Shown: positions 36,329 through 44,547 of the stretch, one piece after another
Layout of the letters: each line of letters opens with the position of its first letter
Position numbering within the stretch: position 1 is the first letter of the stretch
Assembly (NCBI RefSeq): GCF_900188245.1
Contig: NZ_FZOK01000005.1
Coordinates: 124,001 to 188,000 of the forward strand
Direction: 5' to 3'
Length of the DNA: 64,000 bases
Origin: Belliella buryatensis
GTDB taxonomy: Bacteria; Bacteroidota; Bacteroidia; Cytophagales; Cyclobacteriaceae
Translations under genes and position numbers: made by a program
The notes under the pieces: model-generated
What the model saw: only the letters and a program-made list of their open reading frames with translations
What the model was told of the DNA's origin: nothing
Database searches by the model: none

Positions 36329-36679
36329 TTAGGACTCTACGGTTGATTTTTCACCTAAAAGGAGCACCTCGTCGGCAATTACTTCAGTGTAGTATTTTTT
36401 ATTGCCGTCCTTATCTTCATACGACTTGCTGCTAAGCTTACCAACGATTCCTATTTCTGAGCCCTTATCTGTATATTTTTCAATAATAGATGCAGCTTTG
36501 TCCCATGCAGATACATTATGCCAGGTAGTTTCTTCTACCCGCTCGCCTTTCGCGTTTTTGTAATACTCATTGGTAGCCATTCTGAAGTTGGCTTTGATTT
36601 TACCACTTTCGAAGTGATTGATTTCTGGCTTAGCTGCCAATCTCCCGATTAGCTGAACTCTGTTTTTGATTCCGCCCAT
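36329..36679 (-). CDS. ssb: single-stranded DNA-binding protein, short form
   Basis: The 116-residue protein is a single OB-fold domain with typical SSB sequence (NRVQLIGRLAAKPEI, FRMATNEYYKNAKGERVEETTWHNVSAW, GSEIGIVGKLSSKSYEDKDG). It ends at about the OB-fold boundary (LLGEKSTVES). The usual flexible tail and acidic DDDIPF-like tip that recruit repair proteins are missing. This suggests a secondary SSB paralogue rather than the main replication protein. It stands alone with a hairpin after it. Confidence 0.9.
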   Translation of the reverse strand: MGGIKNRVQLIGRLAAKPEINHFESGKIKANFRMATNEYYKNAKGERVEETTWHNVSAWDKAASIIEKYTDKGSEIGIVGKLSSKSYEDKDGNKKYYTEVIADEVLLLGEKSTVES

Positions 36680-36896
36680 GATTTTTTTATTTGGTTAAAG
36701 ATGAATTGAATAACTGTTGATGGATCAACGACTCGAATTTCTATCACTTCCCTTTTAATTGTCGGGCATTAAGTGTTTATAACCGTTTATAAACGATTAA
36801 ATCGGATAATTCTTTCCAATCCATATCTTAACCCAACTTAGATTTTTTTCATGAAATTTTGTAGCTTAGCTAGGCAACCAAAATAAATCCAAAAAT

Positions 36897-38180
36897 ATGA
36901 AGAGAACACTAATGCTAAGTTTGGCAATGCTGCTGATCACCCAGTTTACCTTTGCCCAAAGAACCTTTATCCATGCAGGAAAGCTAATTGATGTGAAGAA
37001 TAATCAAATGCTCTCAGAAATGACCATCATCATAGAAGGAGAAGTCATAACTGAAGTTCAAAAAGGTTATACGACTCCTGGTAGATCTGATATATTGATT
37101 GATTTGAAGACAAAAACAGTCATGCCAGGCTTAATGGATATGCATGTACACATGGAAAACGAAACAAGTCCGAGAAGGTATTTGGATAGATTTGTTGATA
37201 ATGAAGCTGATATAGCATTTAACTCTGTCATATTTGCCAAAACTACCCTTATGGCGGGATTTACTACAGTAAGGGATTTAGGAGGTTCAGGGGTGAATAT
37301 TTCACTTCGAAACGCCATTAATGCCGGCAAGGTAGAAGGACCTAGGATAATTACTTCTGGGAAATCTATAGCCCCTACAGGTGGACATGCAGATCCTACT
37401 AATGGAATGCGCAGGGATTTAATGGGAGATCCTGGCCCTGAAATTGGTGTAATCAATGGTGTAGCAGATGCAAGAAAGGCTGTCCGACAACAAGTGAAAA
37501 ATGGTTCTGACGTAATCAAAATAACAGCTACAGGAGGTGTTTTGAGCGTAGCCAAAGATGGAAATGCACCTCAATTTCAACAAGATGAAATCAATGCAGT
37601 GATTGAAACAGCTACAGATTTTGGTATTCATGTAGCAGCACATGCTCATGGTGATGAGGGGATGAAAAGGGCAGTAATTGGTGGTGTCCACTCTATCGAG
37701 CATGGAACTTATATGTCTGAGGAAACCATGGATATGATGATTAAAGCTGGCACTTGGTATGTACCAACCATCACAGCAGGAAAATCGGTCGCAGATTATG
37801 CTCGTATTCCGGGATACTATCCTGCTCCTGTCAAGACGAAGGCAGAAACTATCGGGCCGTTGATACAGAGTACATTTGAAAAAGCTTATAAACGAGGAGT
37901 TAAAATTGCCTTTGGAACTGATGCAGGTGTGTTTCCTCATGGAGAAAACTACCGCGAATTCCTCTATATGACTGAAGTTGGAATGCCAAATTTGGAGGCG
38001 ATTCAAACAGCCACACTTCGGTCCGCAGAATTGTTGGGAATGGAAGATAAAATTGGTAGCATAGAAAAAGGAAAATTGGCTGATATCATTGCTGTTTCTG
38101 GAGATCCAGGGAAGGATATCAATGTCATGAAAGATGTAATATTTGTGATGAAAGAAGGTAAAGTTTACAGGATGGATTGA
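36897..38180 (+). CDS. secreted amidohydrolase (imidazolonepropionase/prolidase-like)
   Basis: The 427-residue protein has a signal peptide (MKRTLMLSLAMLLITQFTFAQ) and a metal-dependent amidohydrolase barrel. Visible metal ligands are His83 and His85 (MDMHVHMEN), a Lys in SDVIKITATGG that may bridge the metals, histidines in VAAHAHGD and SIEHGT, and the Asp in FGTDAGV. The closest relatives are the Xaa-Pro dipeptidase/imidazolonepropionase-like amidohydrolases, which cleave dipeptides or cyclic amides. It is probably periplasmic and monocistronic, with its own terminator. Confidence 0.88.
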   Translation: MKRTLMLSLAMLLITQFTFAQRTFIHAGKLIDVKNNQMLSEMTIIIEGEVITEVQKGYTTPGRSDILIDLKTKTVMPGLMDMHVHMENETSPRRYLDRFVDNEADIAFNSVIFAKTTLMAGFTTVRDLGGSGVNISLRNAINAGKVEGPRIITSGKSIAPTGGHADPTNGMRRDLMGDPGPEIGVINGVADARKAVRQQVKNGSDVIKITATGGVLSVAKDGNAPQFQQDEINAVIETATDFGIHVAAHAHGDEGMKRAVIGGVHSIEHGTYMSEETMDMMIKAGTWYVPTITAGKSVADYARIPGYYPAPVKTKAETIGPLIQSTFEKAYKRGVKIAFGTDAGVFPHGENYREFLYMTEVGMPNLEAIQTATLRSAELLGMEDKIGSIEKGKLADIIAVSGDPGKDINVMKDVIFVMKEGKVYRMD

Positions 38181-38200
38181 TGGGTTGACCTAATTTACAG

Positions 38201-38233
38201 AAAGAGGTTTACCATATAAACCTCTTTCTTTTT
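38201..38233 (+). terminator. intrinsic terminator after the amidohydrolase gene
   Basis: AAAGAGGTTTA and TAAACCTCTTT form a perfect 11-bp stem with a 5-nt loop followed by CTTTTT, 20 bp after the stop. Confidence 0.85.
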
Positions 38234-38295
38234 GATGGATATTTTTTGCTTTTAGAAAATACTGTTAAATTGTTTGGGTATTCAATTGTTTGACC

Positions 38296-40305
38296 ATGAG
38301 ATATTTGGTGTGTTTTTTCTTTTTTGCTTGTTTTGAGTCTATCGCTCAAACGGCAAAATTAGATAGTCTTCAGACTATTGTTTCCCAAAATAAAAAAGAT
38401 ACGGTCCATGCCAAGGCCCTTTTAAATCTAGGAATCAACCTAGAACGATCAGATCTGAAGCGCTCCACGGAAAGCTACTGGGCAGTTTTGAACATGAAGA
38501 ATGATCCTGCTTTCAATAAATTCAAAACCACTGCAGCAGTCCGATTGGCAGGGAATTATTCAGCAACAGGTAAGCTGGATTCTGTTGATTATTATTTTGA
38601 AAAAGCCGAAGCACTGCTACAATTCAATCCTAATGACTTGAAACTCGCCTATGCGCTATATATTGGGAAAGGGATTCATTATAACAGAATCGGGAAATAT
38701 GATATTGCGCTATCGAATTATCAAAAGGCTCTAGCTCTAGACCATCAAATCATTGGACAAGATAATGTGGCAGGACTGTATATCAATTTGGCCAATGTAC
38801 ATAGTAGTTTGAATGACCAGAATTCCAGAATGCAATCAGCATACAAAGCTTTGGAGATTTTTGAAAAGACCCAAAATAAAACAGGCTTGTCTTTCGCCTA
38901 TAATTTATTGGGAAATGTATATTATCATTTGAAAAATTATAATGAAGCGGAAAAGAAATTCCTACAATCTCTTGAGTATAGAAAGCTCCTAGGGGATAAA
39001 AGAGGGGAGGCTGTAGTGATTGGGAATTTGGGCAATATCTATTCGGATATGGGTTATTTTGAGGAAGCCATTACTTATTTTTCAAAAGCCAAAGAGATAA
39101 ATGAATCATTGGGTCTGAACAATCAGGTTGGGGAAAACCTGATCAATTTAGGCAAGAATTATGAAAAGATGGGTGATTATGAATCCTCCTTATCGCATTT
39201 TCAAGAAGCCCAAAATGTGTTCGAAACAGCGGGGATCAAAACCTATGAGGCCGTTATTCTTGCTGATATGGGCAAAGTTCAAAGATTGCTCTCTAAAGAC
39301 AAAGAAGCATACAACAGTTTATTGGCCGCTTCTAAAATTACTTCAAATGAAAAGGACTACGGGAATGCCGTGACGGCTTATAAAAATCTCAAAGAATACT
39401 ACCAGGAAAAAGGTGAATATCGGCAAGCCTTGGAAGCCCAATCCAAAGAATATGCTTATCGGGACTCCATTGGAATCAGTGCATTGCAGGCACAGCTCAA
39501 GGAACTGGAATCAAGGTATGCGCTTGATCTGAAAGAAAATGAAATCAGCCTGCTAAAGACAGAAAAAGAACTGGATAGGGTAGAACTTGATAGGCGAAAA
39601 GCGAACCAAAACCTGATTCTTGCTGTCTTTATCTTTTTGATTTTACTGGCAGGTATTTTGGTCAACAAATACCGGATTGTGGGGCGAACCAAGAGACTTT
39701 TGGAAGTGGAAAAACTGCGAAATTCCATAGCACGGGACCTTCATGATGACTTGGGAAGTACCCTCTCCAGTATCCACATTCTTTCTCAGATGGCATTGCA
39801 AAAAGAGGATCAGGCTAGCAAAAACCTTTTTTCAAAAATCAATACCCAGACGGCCTCTATGATGGACAAATTAAGCGATATCGTCTGGTCCATTAACCCC
39901 AATAATGATGATCTTGATCAATTACTTAGCAAAATGCAAGAGTTTGCAGCAGAGATCTTAGAACCCAAAGGCATTACTTGCCAATTTGAAGTGGGAAAGG
40001 GGGCTGAACATGTCAAACTCGATTTGGAAAAAAGAAGAAACCTTTTCTTGATTTTCAAGGAGGCCTTAAACAATGCCGCAAAGTACGCTGACAGTAAACA
40101 CCTTGAAATCAAACTTAAGGTGGAAGACCACAAACTCAATTTGTTGATCAAAGATGATGGTAAAGGCTTTGACCTTCACCAAACAAAAAAAGGCAATGGC
40201 CTTTTCAATATGCAGCAAAGAGCCAGTATGATGGGGGGCAGTATGACCATCGAAAGCTACCCAGAGATGGGTACCTCCATTCAACTAAGAGCTCCTATTA
40301 CATGA
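38296..40305 (+). CDS. TPR-containing sensor histidine kinase
   Basis: The 669-residue protein has a signal-like leader (MRYLVCFFFFACFESIAQ), a periplasmic region at about 30-400 made of roughly seven tetratricopeptide repeats (for example GLYINLANVHSSLND and AVVIGNLGNIYSDMGYFEEA), a coiled coil, one transmembrane helix at about 438-456, and a HisKA_3 domain with His483 (IARDLHDDLGSTLSS). An HATPase domain (DDGKGFD, GNGLFNMQQRA) follows. The ATG at 38296 is preferred to the TTG at 38290. The NarL-type regulator 110 bp downstream is the likely partner. TPRs suggest that it senses a protein or peptide. Confidence 0.92.
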   Translation: MRYLVCFFFFACFESIAQTAKLDSLQTIVSQNKKDTVHAKALLNLGINLERSDLKRSTESYWAVLNMKNDPAFNKFKTTAAVRLAGNYSATGKLDSVDYYFEKAEALLQFNPNDLKLAYALYIGKGIHYNRIGKYDIALSNYQKALALDHQIIGQDNVAGLYINLANVHSSLNDQNSRMQSAYKALEIFEKTQNKTGLSFAYNLLGNVYYHLKNYNEAEKKFLQSLEYRKLLGDKRGEAVVIGNLGNIYSDMGYFEEAITYFSKAKEINESLGLNNQVGENLINLGKNYEKMGDYESSLSHFQEAQNVFETAGIKTYEAVILADMGKVQRLLSKDKEAYNSLLAASKITSNEKDYGNAVTAYKNLKEYYQEKGEYRQALEAQSKEYAYRDSIGISALQAQLKELESRYALDLKENEISLLKTEKELDRVELDRRKANQNLILAVFIFLILLAGILVNKYRIVGRTKRLLEVEKLRNSIARDLHDDLGSTLSSIHILSQMALQKEDQASKNLFSKINTQTASMMDKLSDIVWSINPNNDDLDQLLSKMQEFAAEILEPKGITCQFEVGKGAEHVKLDLEKRRNLFLIFKEALNNAAKYADSKHLEIKLKVEDHKLNLLIKDDGKGFDLHQTKKGNGLFNMQQRASMMGGSMTIESYPEMGTSIQLRAPIT

Positions 40306-40316
40306 TTCCTCTCCAT

Positions 40317-40335
40317 CACATGATTGTGGTATTTC
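40317..40335 (+). repeat. CACATGATT-box copy 1, divergent
   Basis: CACATGATTGTGGTATTTC lies in the gap between the kinase and regulator genes, 80 bp before the regulator ATG. It differs at two or three positions from the consensus CACATSATTAGGGTATTG seen repeatedly between 41 and 57 kb. Confidence 0.45.
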
Positions 40336-40414
40336 CTAACATATTGATTTTTATGATATTTATTTCAATAAGAGGAGTTTGCCATAAAACAAAGTTCCAT
40401 TGAATACCAAGAAT

Positions 40415-41044
40415 ATGTCCAATAAGGTTTTATTATACGAAGACAACGACCTTCTCCGCGAAAGCATCAGCAGCATGGTGGTGTTGGATGAGGGTATGGA
40501 GTTGTTGGGGGCTTATGGTCATGCCAATGAGGTGGAAGAACAAGTAAAGAGCTTTAAGCCTGATCTGATTTTGATGGATATTGAGATGCCGGGAAGGTCA
40601 GGCATAGAGGCTACTAAATTAGTGAAGAAATTTTTGCCCGAAACTTTTGTGTTGATCCTGACTGTTTTTGATGATTCTGAAAATGTGCTGAATGCCATTA
40701 AAGCAGGAGCTTCAGGGTATTTATTGAAAAAGTACATTGCAACACGGTTGTTTTCGGCGGTAGAGGAAATTATGGAGGGAGGTGCTCCCATGTCTCCTGC
40801 TGTAGCTAAGTTAGTGATACAGTCCATGCAAAAACCTCAACATACGGTTGATTATGGTTTGACTGAACGAGAAAAAGATGTGCTGCTTTCATTGAGTAAA
40901 GGCAATAGCTTCAAGCTGATTGCTGCCGACTGCAAAATCAGTATTGATACCGTCCGTACGCATATCAAGCATATTTATGAAAAGCTTCAGGTGCATTGTC
41001 AGACAGAGGCAGTTTCCAAGGCGATTAATGAAGGATTGGTTTAA
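40415..41044 (+). CDS. NarL/FixJ-family response regulator
   Basis: The 210-residue protein has a receiver domain with acceptor Asp55 (LILMDIEMPGRSG) and a C-terminal LuxR-type helix-turn-helix at about 145-205 (LTEREKDVLLSLSKGNSFKLIAADC, then IDTVRTHIKHIYEKL). The ATG at 40415 gives the expected start MSNKVLLYEDND, in preference to an upstream TTG at 40400. It pairs with the TPR kinase. The CACATSATTAGGGTATTG boxes upstream of several nearby genes would be candidate operators, but that is untested. Confidence 0.94.
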   Translation: MSNKVLLYEDNDLLRESISSMVVLDEGMELLGAYGHANEVEEQVKSFKPDLILMDIEMPGRSGIEATKLVKKFLPETFVLILTVFDDSENVLNAIKAGASGYLLKKYIATRLFSAVEEIMEGGAPMSPAVAKLVIQSMQKPQHTVDYGLTEREKDVLLSLSKGNSFKLIAADCKISIDTVRTHIKHIYEKLQVHCQTEAVSKAINEGLV

Positions 41045-41045
41045 A

Positions 41046-41079
41046 AACCATTGAGTCCGTCGCGACGGACTCAATGGTT
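41046..41079. repeat. 34-bp perfect palindrome after the NarL-type regulator
   Basis: AACCATTGAGTCCGTCG is followed immediately by its exact reverse complement. It begins right after the regulator stop and may act as a terminator hairpin, though no T tract follows. The TTGAGTCCGT core also occurs in the repeat element near 56.58 kb, so it may be part of a dispersed family. Confidence 0.7.
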
Positions 41080-41156
41080 GAAGAGTAGCAGGCGTTTGAG
41101 ATTGATTAAAAAAAAATATGAGTTGATACTCTTAGATAACTTGTCCCGGGTATCGG

Positions 41157-41209
41157 GATTAGGGTATTGGTTGAGACCTGCCAGGTCTAATCCCCTGATT
41201 AGGGTATTG
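41157..41209 (+). repeat. two direct GATTAGGGTATTG copies flanking a short palindrome
   Basis: GATTAGGGTATTG occurs at 41157-41169 and again at 41197-41209. Between them is the perfect palindrome AGACCTG-C-CAGGTCT (41174-41188). Another palindrome, CCCGGGTATCGGG, lies just upstream near 41146. The second box copy ends 55 bp before the cytochrome gene ATG. Confidence 0.75.
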
Positions 41210-41264
41210 TGAAGGACTTTTGAAAGCTGTAACTTGTGTAAGTGATTGAAAATAAAGTGTTAAG

Positions 41265-42815
41265 ATGAAAATCAAAGAATGGCTTTCTAGACTCCCCTTG
41301 TGGCTGTATGGCTGCATGCTGCTACCTCTACTCGCTTTTGGGTTGAGCAAACAAGATGCTTCCTATTTTTCTTTTTCAGATATCCCCCGCATCTGGACGG
41401 ATGAAGCCATGAAGGATTGGGAGTTGCCCAATTCAAACCCGGAATATTCAGCACAGCCAGTATCGGAGGAGTTTTATTATAAACTCCCTGAAAGGGTCAT
41501 CTACAAGACTTATCCTGTCTATCACCCTGACCATGAACCGGAAGGGTATTGGGAATGGTTGCATGAACAGGAAGCAGAGATTGTATTGGATGAAAGTAAA
41601 TTGCTGACAGAGGAGGATTATATCAAGGCCGGGGAATTGCTTTTTGATTATCCCATTGACACTTTAGGGGCGGTGATCAATACCCAACATGTCCGAAACA
41701 AGGATTTTTATTCAGCCACAAATATGCCCTTGACTCCTGAAGGAATCATGCCTTTTGCGCAGTGGATCGTGGGTGGAAAAGGGAAAGTCTATTTAGGGAA
41801 TTTGTCCTGTGCCATGTGCCATACCCGGGTAATGGATGATGGATCCCTTTTGAAAGGTGCCCAAGGCAACTGGCCTGGAGATAAGGCCTTTGCCTTTGCC
41901 CTGGAATCTGATGGGGTTTCTGAAAGGGGAGTGCAGGGGATTACCAATATTCTGTTTGGAAGCCCTTTTGCAGATGGTGATCCGCATGGGAAACTCCTTT
42001 CCAGTGGAAGAGAAGCAATTATTGAAGCGTATAAAGCTGTACCCGAAGGAGCCTTTGGTAGACAAGGGACCAGTATCCTATATCCACCTCAAGCCCCGAA
42101 TCTTATTGGTGTAAAAGACAGGAAATACCTTGACCATGGAGGTTTGGGGCAGCATCGAAATATAGAGGACATGATGCGCTATATCGCCATGAACCAGGCT
42201 TTGGACTTTTTGAATTTTTATGGGGACTACAATTCCATTGGACTGACCAAAGAAAGGCTCAAAAGTGGTGAACCCATTTTTTTTCCTGGAACCCATGACC
42301 GACATTCTGATGCGCAGTTATATGCCCTTGCCAAGTACGTGTATTCTTTGACGCCACCTGAAAACCCAAACAAGCCTTCAGCCATCAGCGAAAGCGGTAA
42401 AATCATTTTTGCCGAGCAGGGTTGTGTGACCTGCCACACCCCACCGCTTTTTACCAATAATAAATTGACGCCCTCCGATGATTTTGAAATACCGGATGAA
42501 CACTATGACAAATATGATATCTTCGGTATTTCTGTGGGCACTGATCCGGATTATACCATGAAGACCAGAAGAGGGACGGGTTATTACAAAGTACCTTCTT
42601 TATTGGGTTTATGGTACAGAGGACCTTTCCTGCATGATGCTTCCTTGGCCAAATTGGAGGACTTGTTTGATCCGGCACGATTGAGAGATGACTATGTACC
42701 TACAGCCTTCAAGCCCCATGATGTGAAGACCAAGGCAGTCAAGGGACATGAATTTGGGATGGATTTGAATGAAATGGACAAGAAGGCGTTGATTGCTTAT
42801 TTGTTAACGCTTTAA
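41265..42815 (+). CDS. dihaem c-type cytochrome (cytochrome c peroxidase-like)
   Basis: The 516-residue protein has an N-terminal membrane anchor (LPLWLYGCMLLPLLAFGL) and two haem c motifs, CAMCH at 182-186 and CVTCH at 387-391. The spacing of about 200 residues and segments such as GTGYYKVPSLLGLWYRGPFLHDASLAKLEDLFDP near the end fit the dihaem cytochrome c peroxidase / MauG superfamily. The axial ligands and the substrate cannot be fixed from sequence alone. It would act in the periplasm as an electron-transfer or oxidising enzyme. Base usage looks richer in GC than that of its left-hand neighbours. Confidence 0.88.
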   Translation: MKIKEWLSRLPLWLYGCMLLPLLAFGLSKQDASYFSFSDIPRIWTDEAMKDWELPNSNPEYSAQPVSEEFYYKLPERVIYKTYPVYHPDHEPEGYWEWLHEQEAEIVLDESKLLTEEDYIKAGELLFDYPIDTLGAVINTQHVRNKDFYSATNMPLTPEGIMPFAQWIVGGKGKVYLGNLSCAMCHTRVMDDGSLLKGAQGNWPGDKAFAFALESDGVSERGVQGITNILFGSPFADGDPHGKLLSSGREAIIEAYKAVPEGAFGRQGTSILYPPQAPNLIGVKDRKYLDHGGLGQHRNIEDMMRYIAMNQALDFLNFYGDYNSIGLTKERLKSGEPIFFPGTHDRHSDAQLYALAKYVYSLTPPENPNKPSAISESGKIIFAEQGCVTCHTPPLFTNNKLTPSDDFEIPDEHYDKYDIFGISVGTDPDYTMKTRRGTGYYKVPSLLGLWYRGPFLHDASLAKLEDLFDPARLRDDYVPTAFKPHDVKTKAVKGHEFGMDLNEMDKKALIAYLLTL

Positions 42816-42834
42816 ACATTGATATTGATGGATA

Positions 42835-42912
42835 TTGGATATTTAGATATTGTCGTAGCCCCGTGGCGATCGTCAGGTAATCATTGCGTTCGTTGCGAGA
42901 ACTTTAACTACT
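42835..42912 (+). repeat. decayed box plus hairpin element upstream of the YceI-like gene
   Basis: TTAGATATTGTCGTAGCC resembles the end of the ATTAGGGTATTGTAGGC box seen at 52 kb. It is followed by GTGGCGATCG and, at the right end, CATTGCGTTCGTTGCGAGAAC, whose reverse complement (GTTCTCGCAACGAACGCAATG) resembles the TTCACGCAACG terminus of the other elements. I read it as an eroded copy. Confidence 0.4.
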
Positions 42913-42953
42913 TAAGTGAGAAAATTGACTTTAGAAGTCGTTTGTTACTATTT

Positions 42954-43454
42954 ATGCTAATATTCTTTTTGATAGTGCCGCTTCTACTTCCTGCACAGTC
43001 TATAAAACCTACAAACCCTATTCAATTTAAAATCAAAAATGCAGGCATAATCGTGGATGGAACGATCTCAGATTGGGAAGTAATGGTTGATTTTGATCCA
43101 AAGAAATTAGCTCAATCGAGCATTCGGGGAAAAGCGAATCCTGAGAGTATCCAAACCGGAATCAAGTTAAGGGACAAGCACCTACATGGACGAGAGTATT
43201 TTCATATCCAAAAATTTCCTTTCATTAGCTTAGAATCAAAGTCTTTACGATCAAATGGGAAGAATGCTTTTATTGGGATTTTTGAGTTGCAGATCCGGGA
43301 TGTGAAAAGGGAAATTGAGATCCCTTTTACCCTAACCCAAACGGGAAAGCAACAGAAGTTTAAAGGTGAGTTCACAATTGATCGCTTGGATTATGGTTTA
43401 GGGGAAAAGAGTTTGGTGCTTTCGGATGAAGTGAAGGTGGTGATTGAGTTTTAG
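42954..43454 (+). CDS. YceI-like exported protein
   Basis: The 166-residue protein has a signal peptide (MLIFFLIVPLLLPAQ) and a lipocalin-like core resembling YceI: VKRE at the polyisoprenoid-pocket strand, DKHLHGREYF (family DxHLx-x-x-x-FF), and a repeated-strand end (IDRLDYGLGEKSLVLSDEVKVVIEF). YceI proteins bind isoprenoids or lipids in the periplasm. I start it at 42954, because the open frame back to 42819 runs through the eroded repeat element. Its location 138 bp after the cytochrome gene suggests cotranscription, and YceI proteins often accompany cytochromes. Confidence 0.8.
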   Translation: MLIFFLIVPLLLPAQSIKPTNPIQFKIKNAGIIVDGTISDWEVMVDFDPKKLAQSSIRGKANPESIQTGIKLRDKHLHGREYFHIQKFPFISLESKSLRSNGKNAFIGIFELQIRDVKREIEIPFTLTQTGKQQKFKGEFTIDRLDYGLGEKSLVLSDEVKVVIEF

Positions 43455-43462
43455 GTTTTGGT

Positions 43463-43587
43463 TTCACGCGGCGAGCGCAACGGTTTTAACGCAACGGCCG
43501 CAACGGGAGAAACGCAAAGGTCGCCACGGTAAGGAACTCTATATTACGTCGCGCTCGTGGCGTTCATCGTTGCGCACGTTGCGTGAA
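43463..43587. repeat. hairpin element copy A (TTCACGC...GCGTGAA), left of the GxxExxY gene
   Basis: The 125-bp element starts TTCACGCGGCGAGCGCAACG and ends with the near reverse complement of TTCACGCAACGTGCGCAACG, so the termini form imperfect inverted repeats of about 20 bp. The left half carries repeated (A)CGCAACGG units. It lies between the YceI-like stop and the GxxExxY start. A frame through it (43444-43668) is rejected as a gene. Confidence 0.8.
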
Positions 43588-43664
43588 CTTTTTATTCGAT
43601 TATTTAAACGTTTATCTAAAAGTGAAATCATTGATCTTAGATATTTATTTACTTTTTTTAAAGG

Positions 43665-44042
43665 ATGAATGAAAATGAAATAGCAAAGATAATCCTTGAT
43701 AAGGCTTTTGAAATTCATAGAAACCTGGGACCAGGATTACTAGAGTCTGTTTATGAAAAAGCTTTAGAGTATGAATTGATTCAGGCTGGTGTTTTCGTAG
43801 TATCCCAAGTGCCGGTTCCATTAATTTACAAAGAAATAAAGTTTGAAGCAGGGTTTCGTTTAGATTTGCTGGTAGAAAATAAAGTCATCATAGAAGTCAA
43901 AGCCAATGATGGCTTAGCCCCTGTCCACTTTGCTCAAACTTTGACCTATTTGAAACTTTCAGCTAAGAAGCTGGGATTGCTGTTAAATTTTAATGTAAAA
44001 TACCTGAAAGATGGGATTCATAGAATAGCCAATAACCTTTAG
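43665..44042 (+). CDS. GxxExxY protein, PD-(D/E)XK nuclease-like
   Basis: The 125-residue protein carries the family motif as G24-L-L-E27-S-V-Y30 and a PD-(D/E)XK-type core, Asp67 (FRLDLLVENK) with Glu77-Val-Lys79 (IIEVKA). It also has the conserved QTLTYLKLSAKKLGLLLNFN end. The family function is not established; the fold predicts a nuclease. The gene is bracketed by hairpin element copy A (77 bp upstream) and copy B (53 bp downstream), which also occur elsewhere in the region without the gene. That makes it a candidate partner for repeat mobility or repeat-targeted cleavage. Confidence 0.88.
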   Translation: MNENEIAKIILDKAFEIHRNLGPGLLESVYEKALEYELIQAGVFVVSQVPVPLIYKEIKFEAGFRLDLLVENKVIIEVKANDGLAPVHFAQTLTYLKLSAKKLGLLLNFNVKYLKDGIHRIANNL

Positions 44043-44094
44043 TTTATTGGTTCAATTAAGCCCTGCATTTTATTTTTTTTTAACTGGAAAAGAG

Positions 44095-44194
44095 TTCACA
44101 CGGCGGGCGCCACGGAATTACGCAACGGGCGCAACGAAGTTGAAAATGTGACTCGTTGCGCCCGCCGCATTCATCGTTGCGGTCGCTGCGTGAA
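44095..44194. repeat. hairpin element copy B, right of the GxxExxY gene
   Basis: The 100-bp element starts TTCACACGGCGGGCGCCACG and ends CGTTGCGGTCGCTGCGTGAA. Internally ACGCAACGGGCGCAACGA on the left faces TCGTTGCGCCCGCCGCAT on the right, so most of the element can fold into one long stem. It ends 10 bp before the stop of the truncated antitoxin gene. Confidence 0.8.
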
Positions 44195-44203
44195 ATAATA
44201 TTC

Positions 44204-44446
44204 TCAAGCAGCAGAATCCTCGATTGGAATGATCCTATCCAGTTCATTAACTTTCTGATTTTGTTCTTTTCCAAGATCATATTCATCTTGTAATCCTAAC
44301 CAAAATTTTGGGCTTGTGCCGAAAAATTTACCGAATCGAAGTGTGGTGTCTGCGGTTATTTTTCTATTGCCTTTTATGATTTCAGAAACGCTTGTTTGAG
44401 GAATAAATATTTTCTTAACCAATTTATAGACCGAAATCCCCAAAGA
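44204..44446 (-). pseudogene. HigA-type antitoxin, N-terminally truncated
   Basis: The sequence matches the HigA/VapI addiction-module antitoxin family from LGISVYKLVKKIF through QTSVSEIIKGNRKITADTTLRFGKFFGTSPKFWLGLQ to an intact C-terminus (79 residues from a TTG at 44443). The usual N-terminal segment, about 15-20 residues of the HPGEILxEEFLxP type, is absent. A stop lies four codons upstream of the TTG. No HigB toxin gene is present. The break coincides with the CACATGATTAGGGTATT box at 44449-44465, so this looks like a remnant cut at that box. Confidence 0.7.
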
Positions 44447-44448
44447 AT

Positions 44449-44465
44449 CACATGATTAGGGTATT
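44449..44465 (+). repeat. CACATGATTAGGGTATT box at the truncation point of the antitoxin
   Basis: CACATGATTAGGGTATT matches the consensus at every position of its length. It abuts the lost 5' end of the antitoxin gene on the left and lies 82 bp before the secreted peptidase-like gene on the right. Confidence 0.75.
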
Positions 44466-44547
44466 TTTGTTAGTAATTTCATTGCGTAGCTTTAGGTACA
44501 AAACGTTGCAGGAAATTATGATTTTGAAATCTTCCTATTGCTTAAAG

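Noticed and set aside
37067-38006. Minus-strand frames of 162 and 195 codons within the amidohydrolase gene
   Set aside because: They are antisense shadows. The plus frame has the complete amidohydrolase metal-site motifs and a signal peptide.
43444-43668. 74-codon open frame before the GxxExxY gene
   Set aside because: It overlaps the YceI-like stop and is mostly a translation of hairpin element copy A, giving an Arg-rich low-complexity product.
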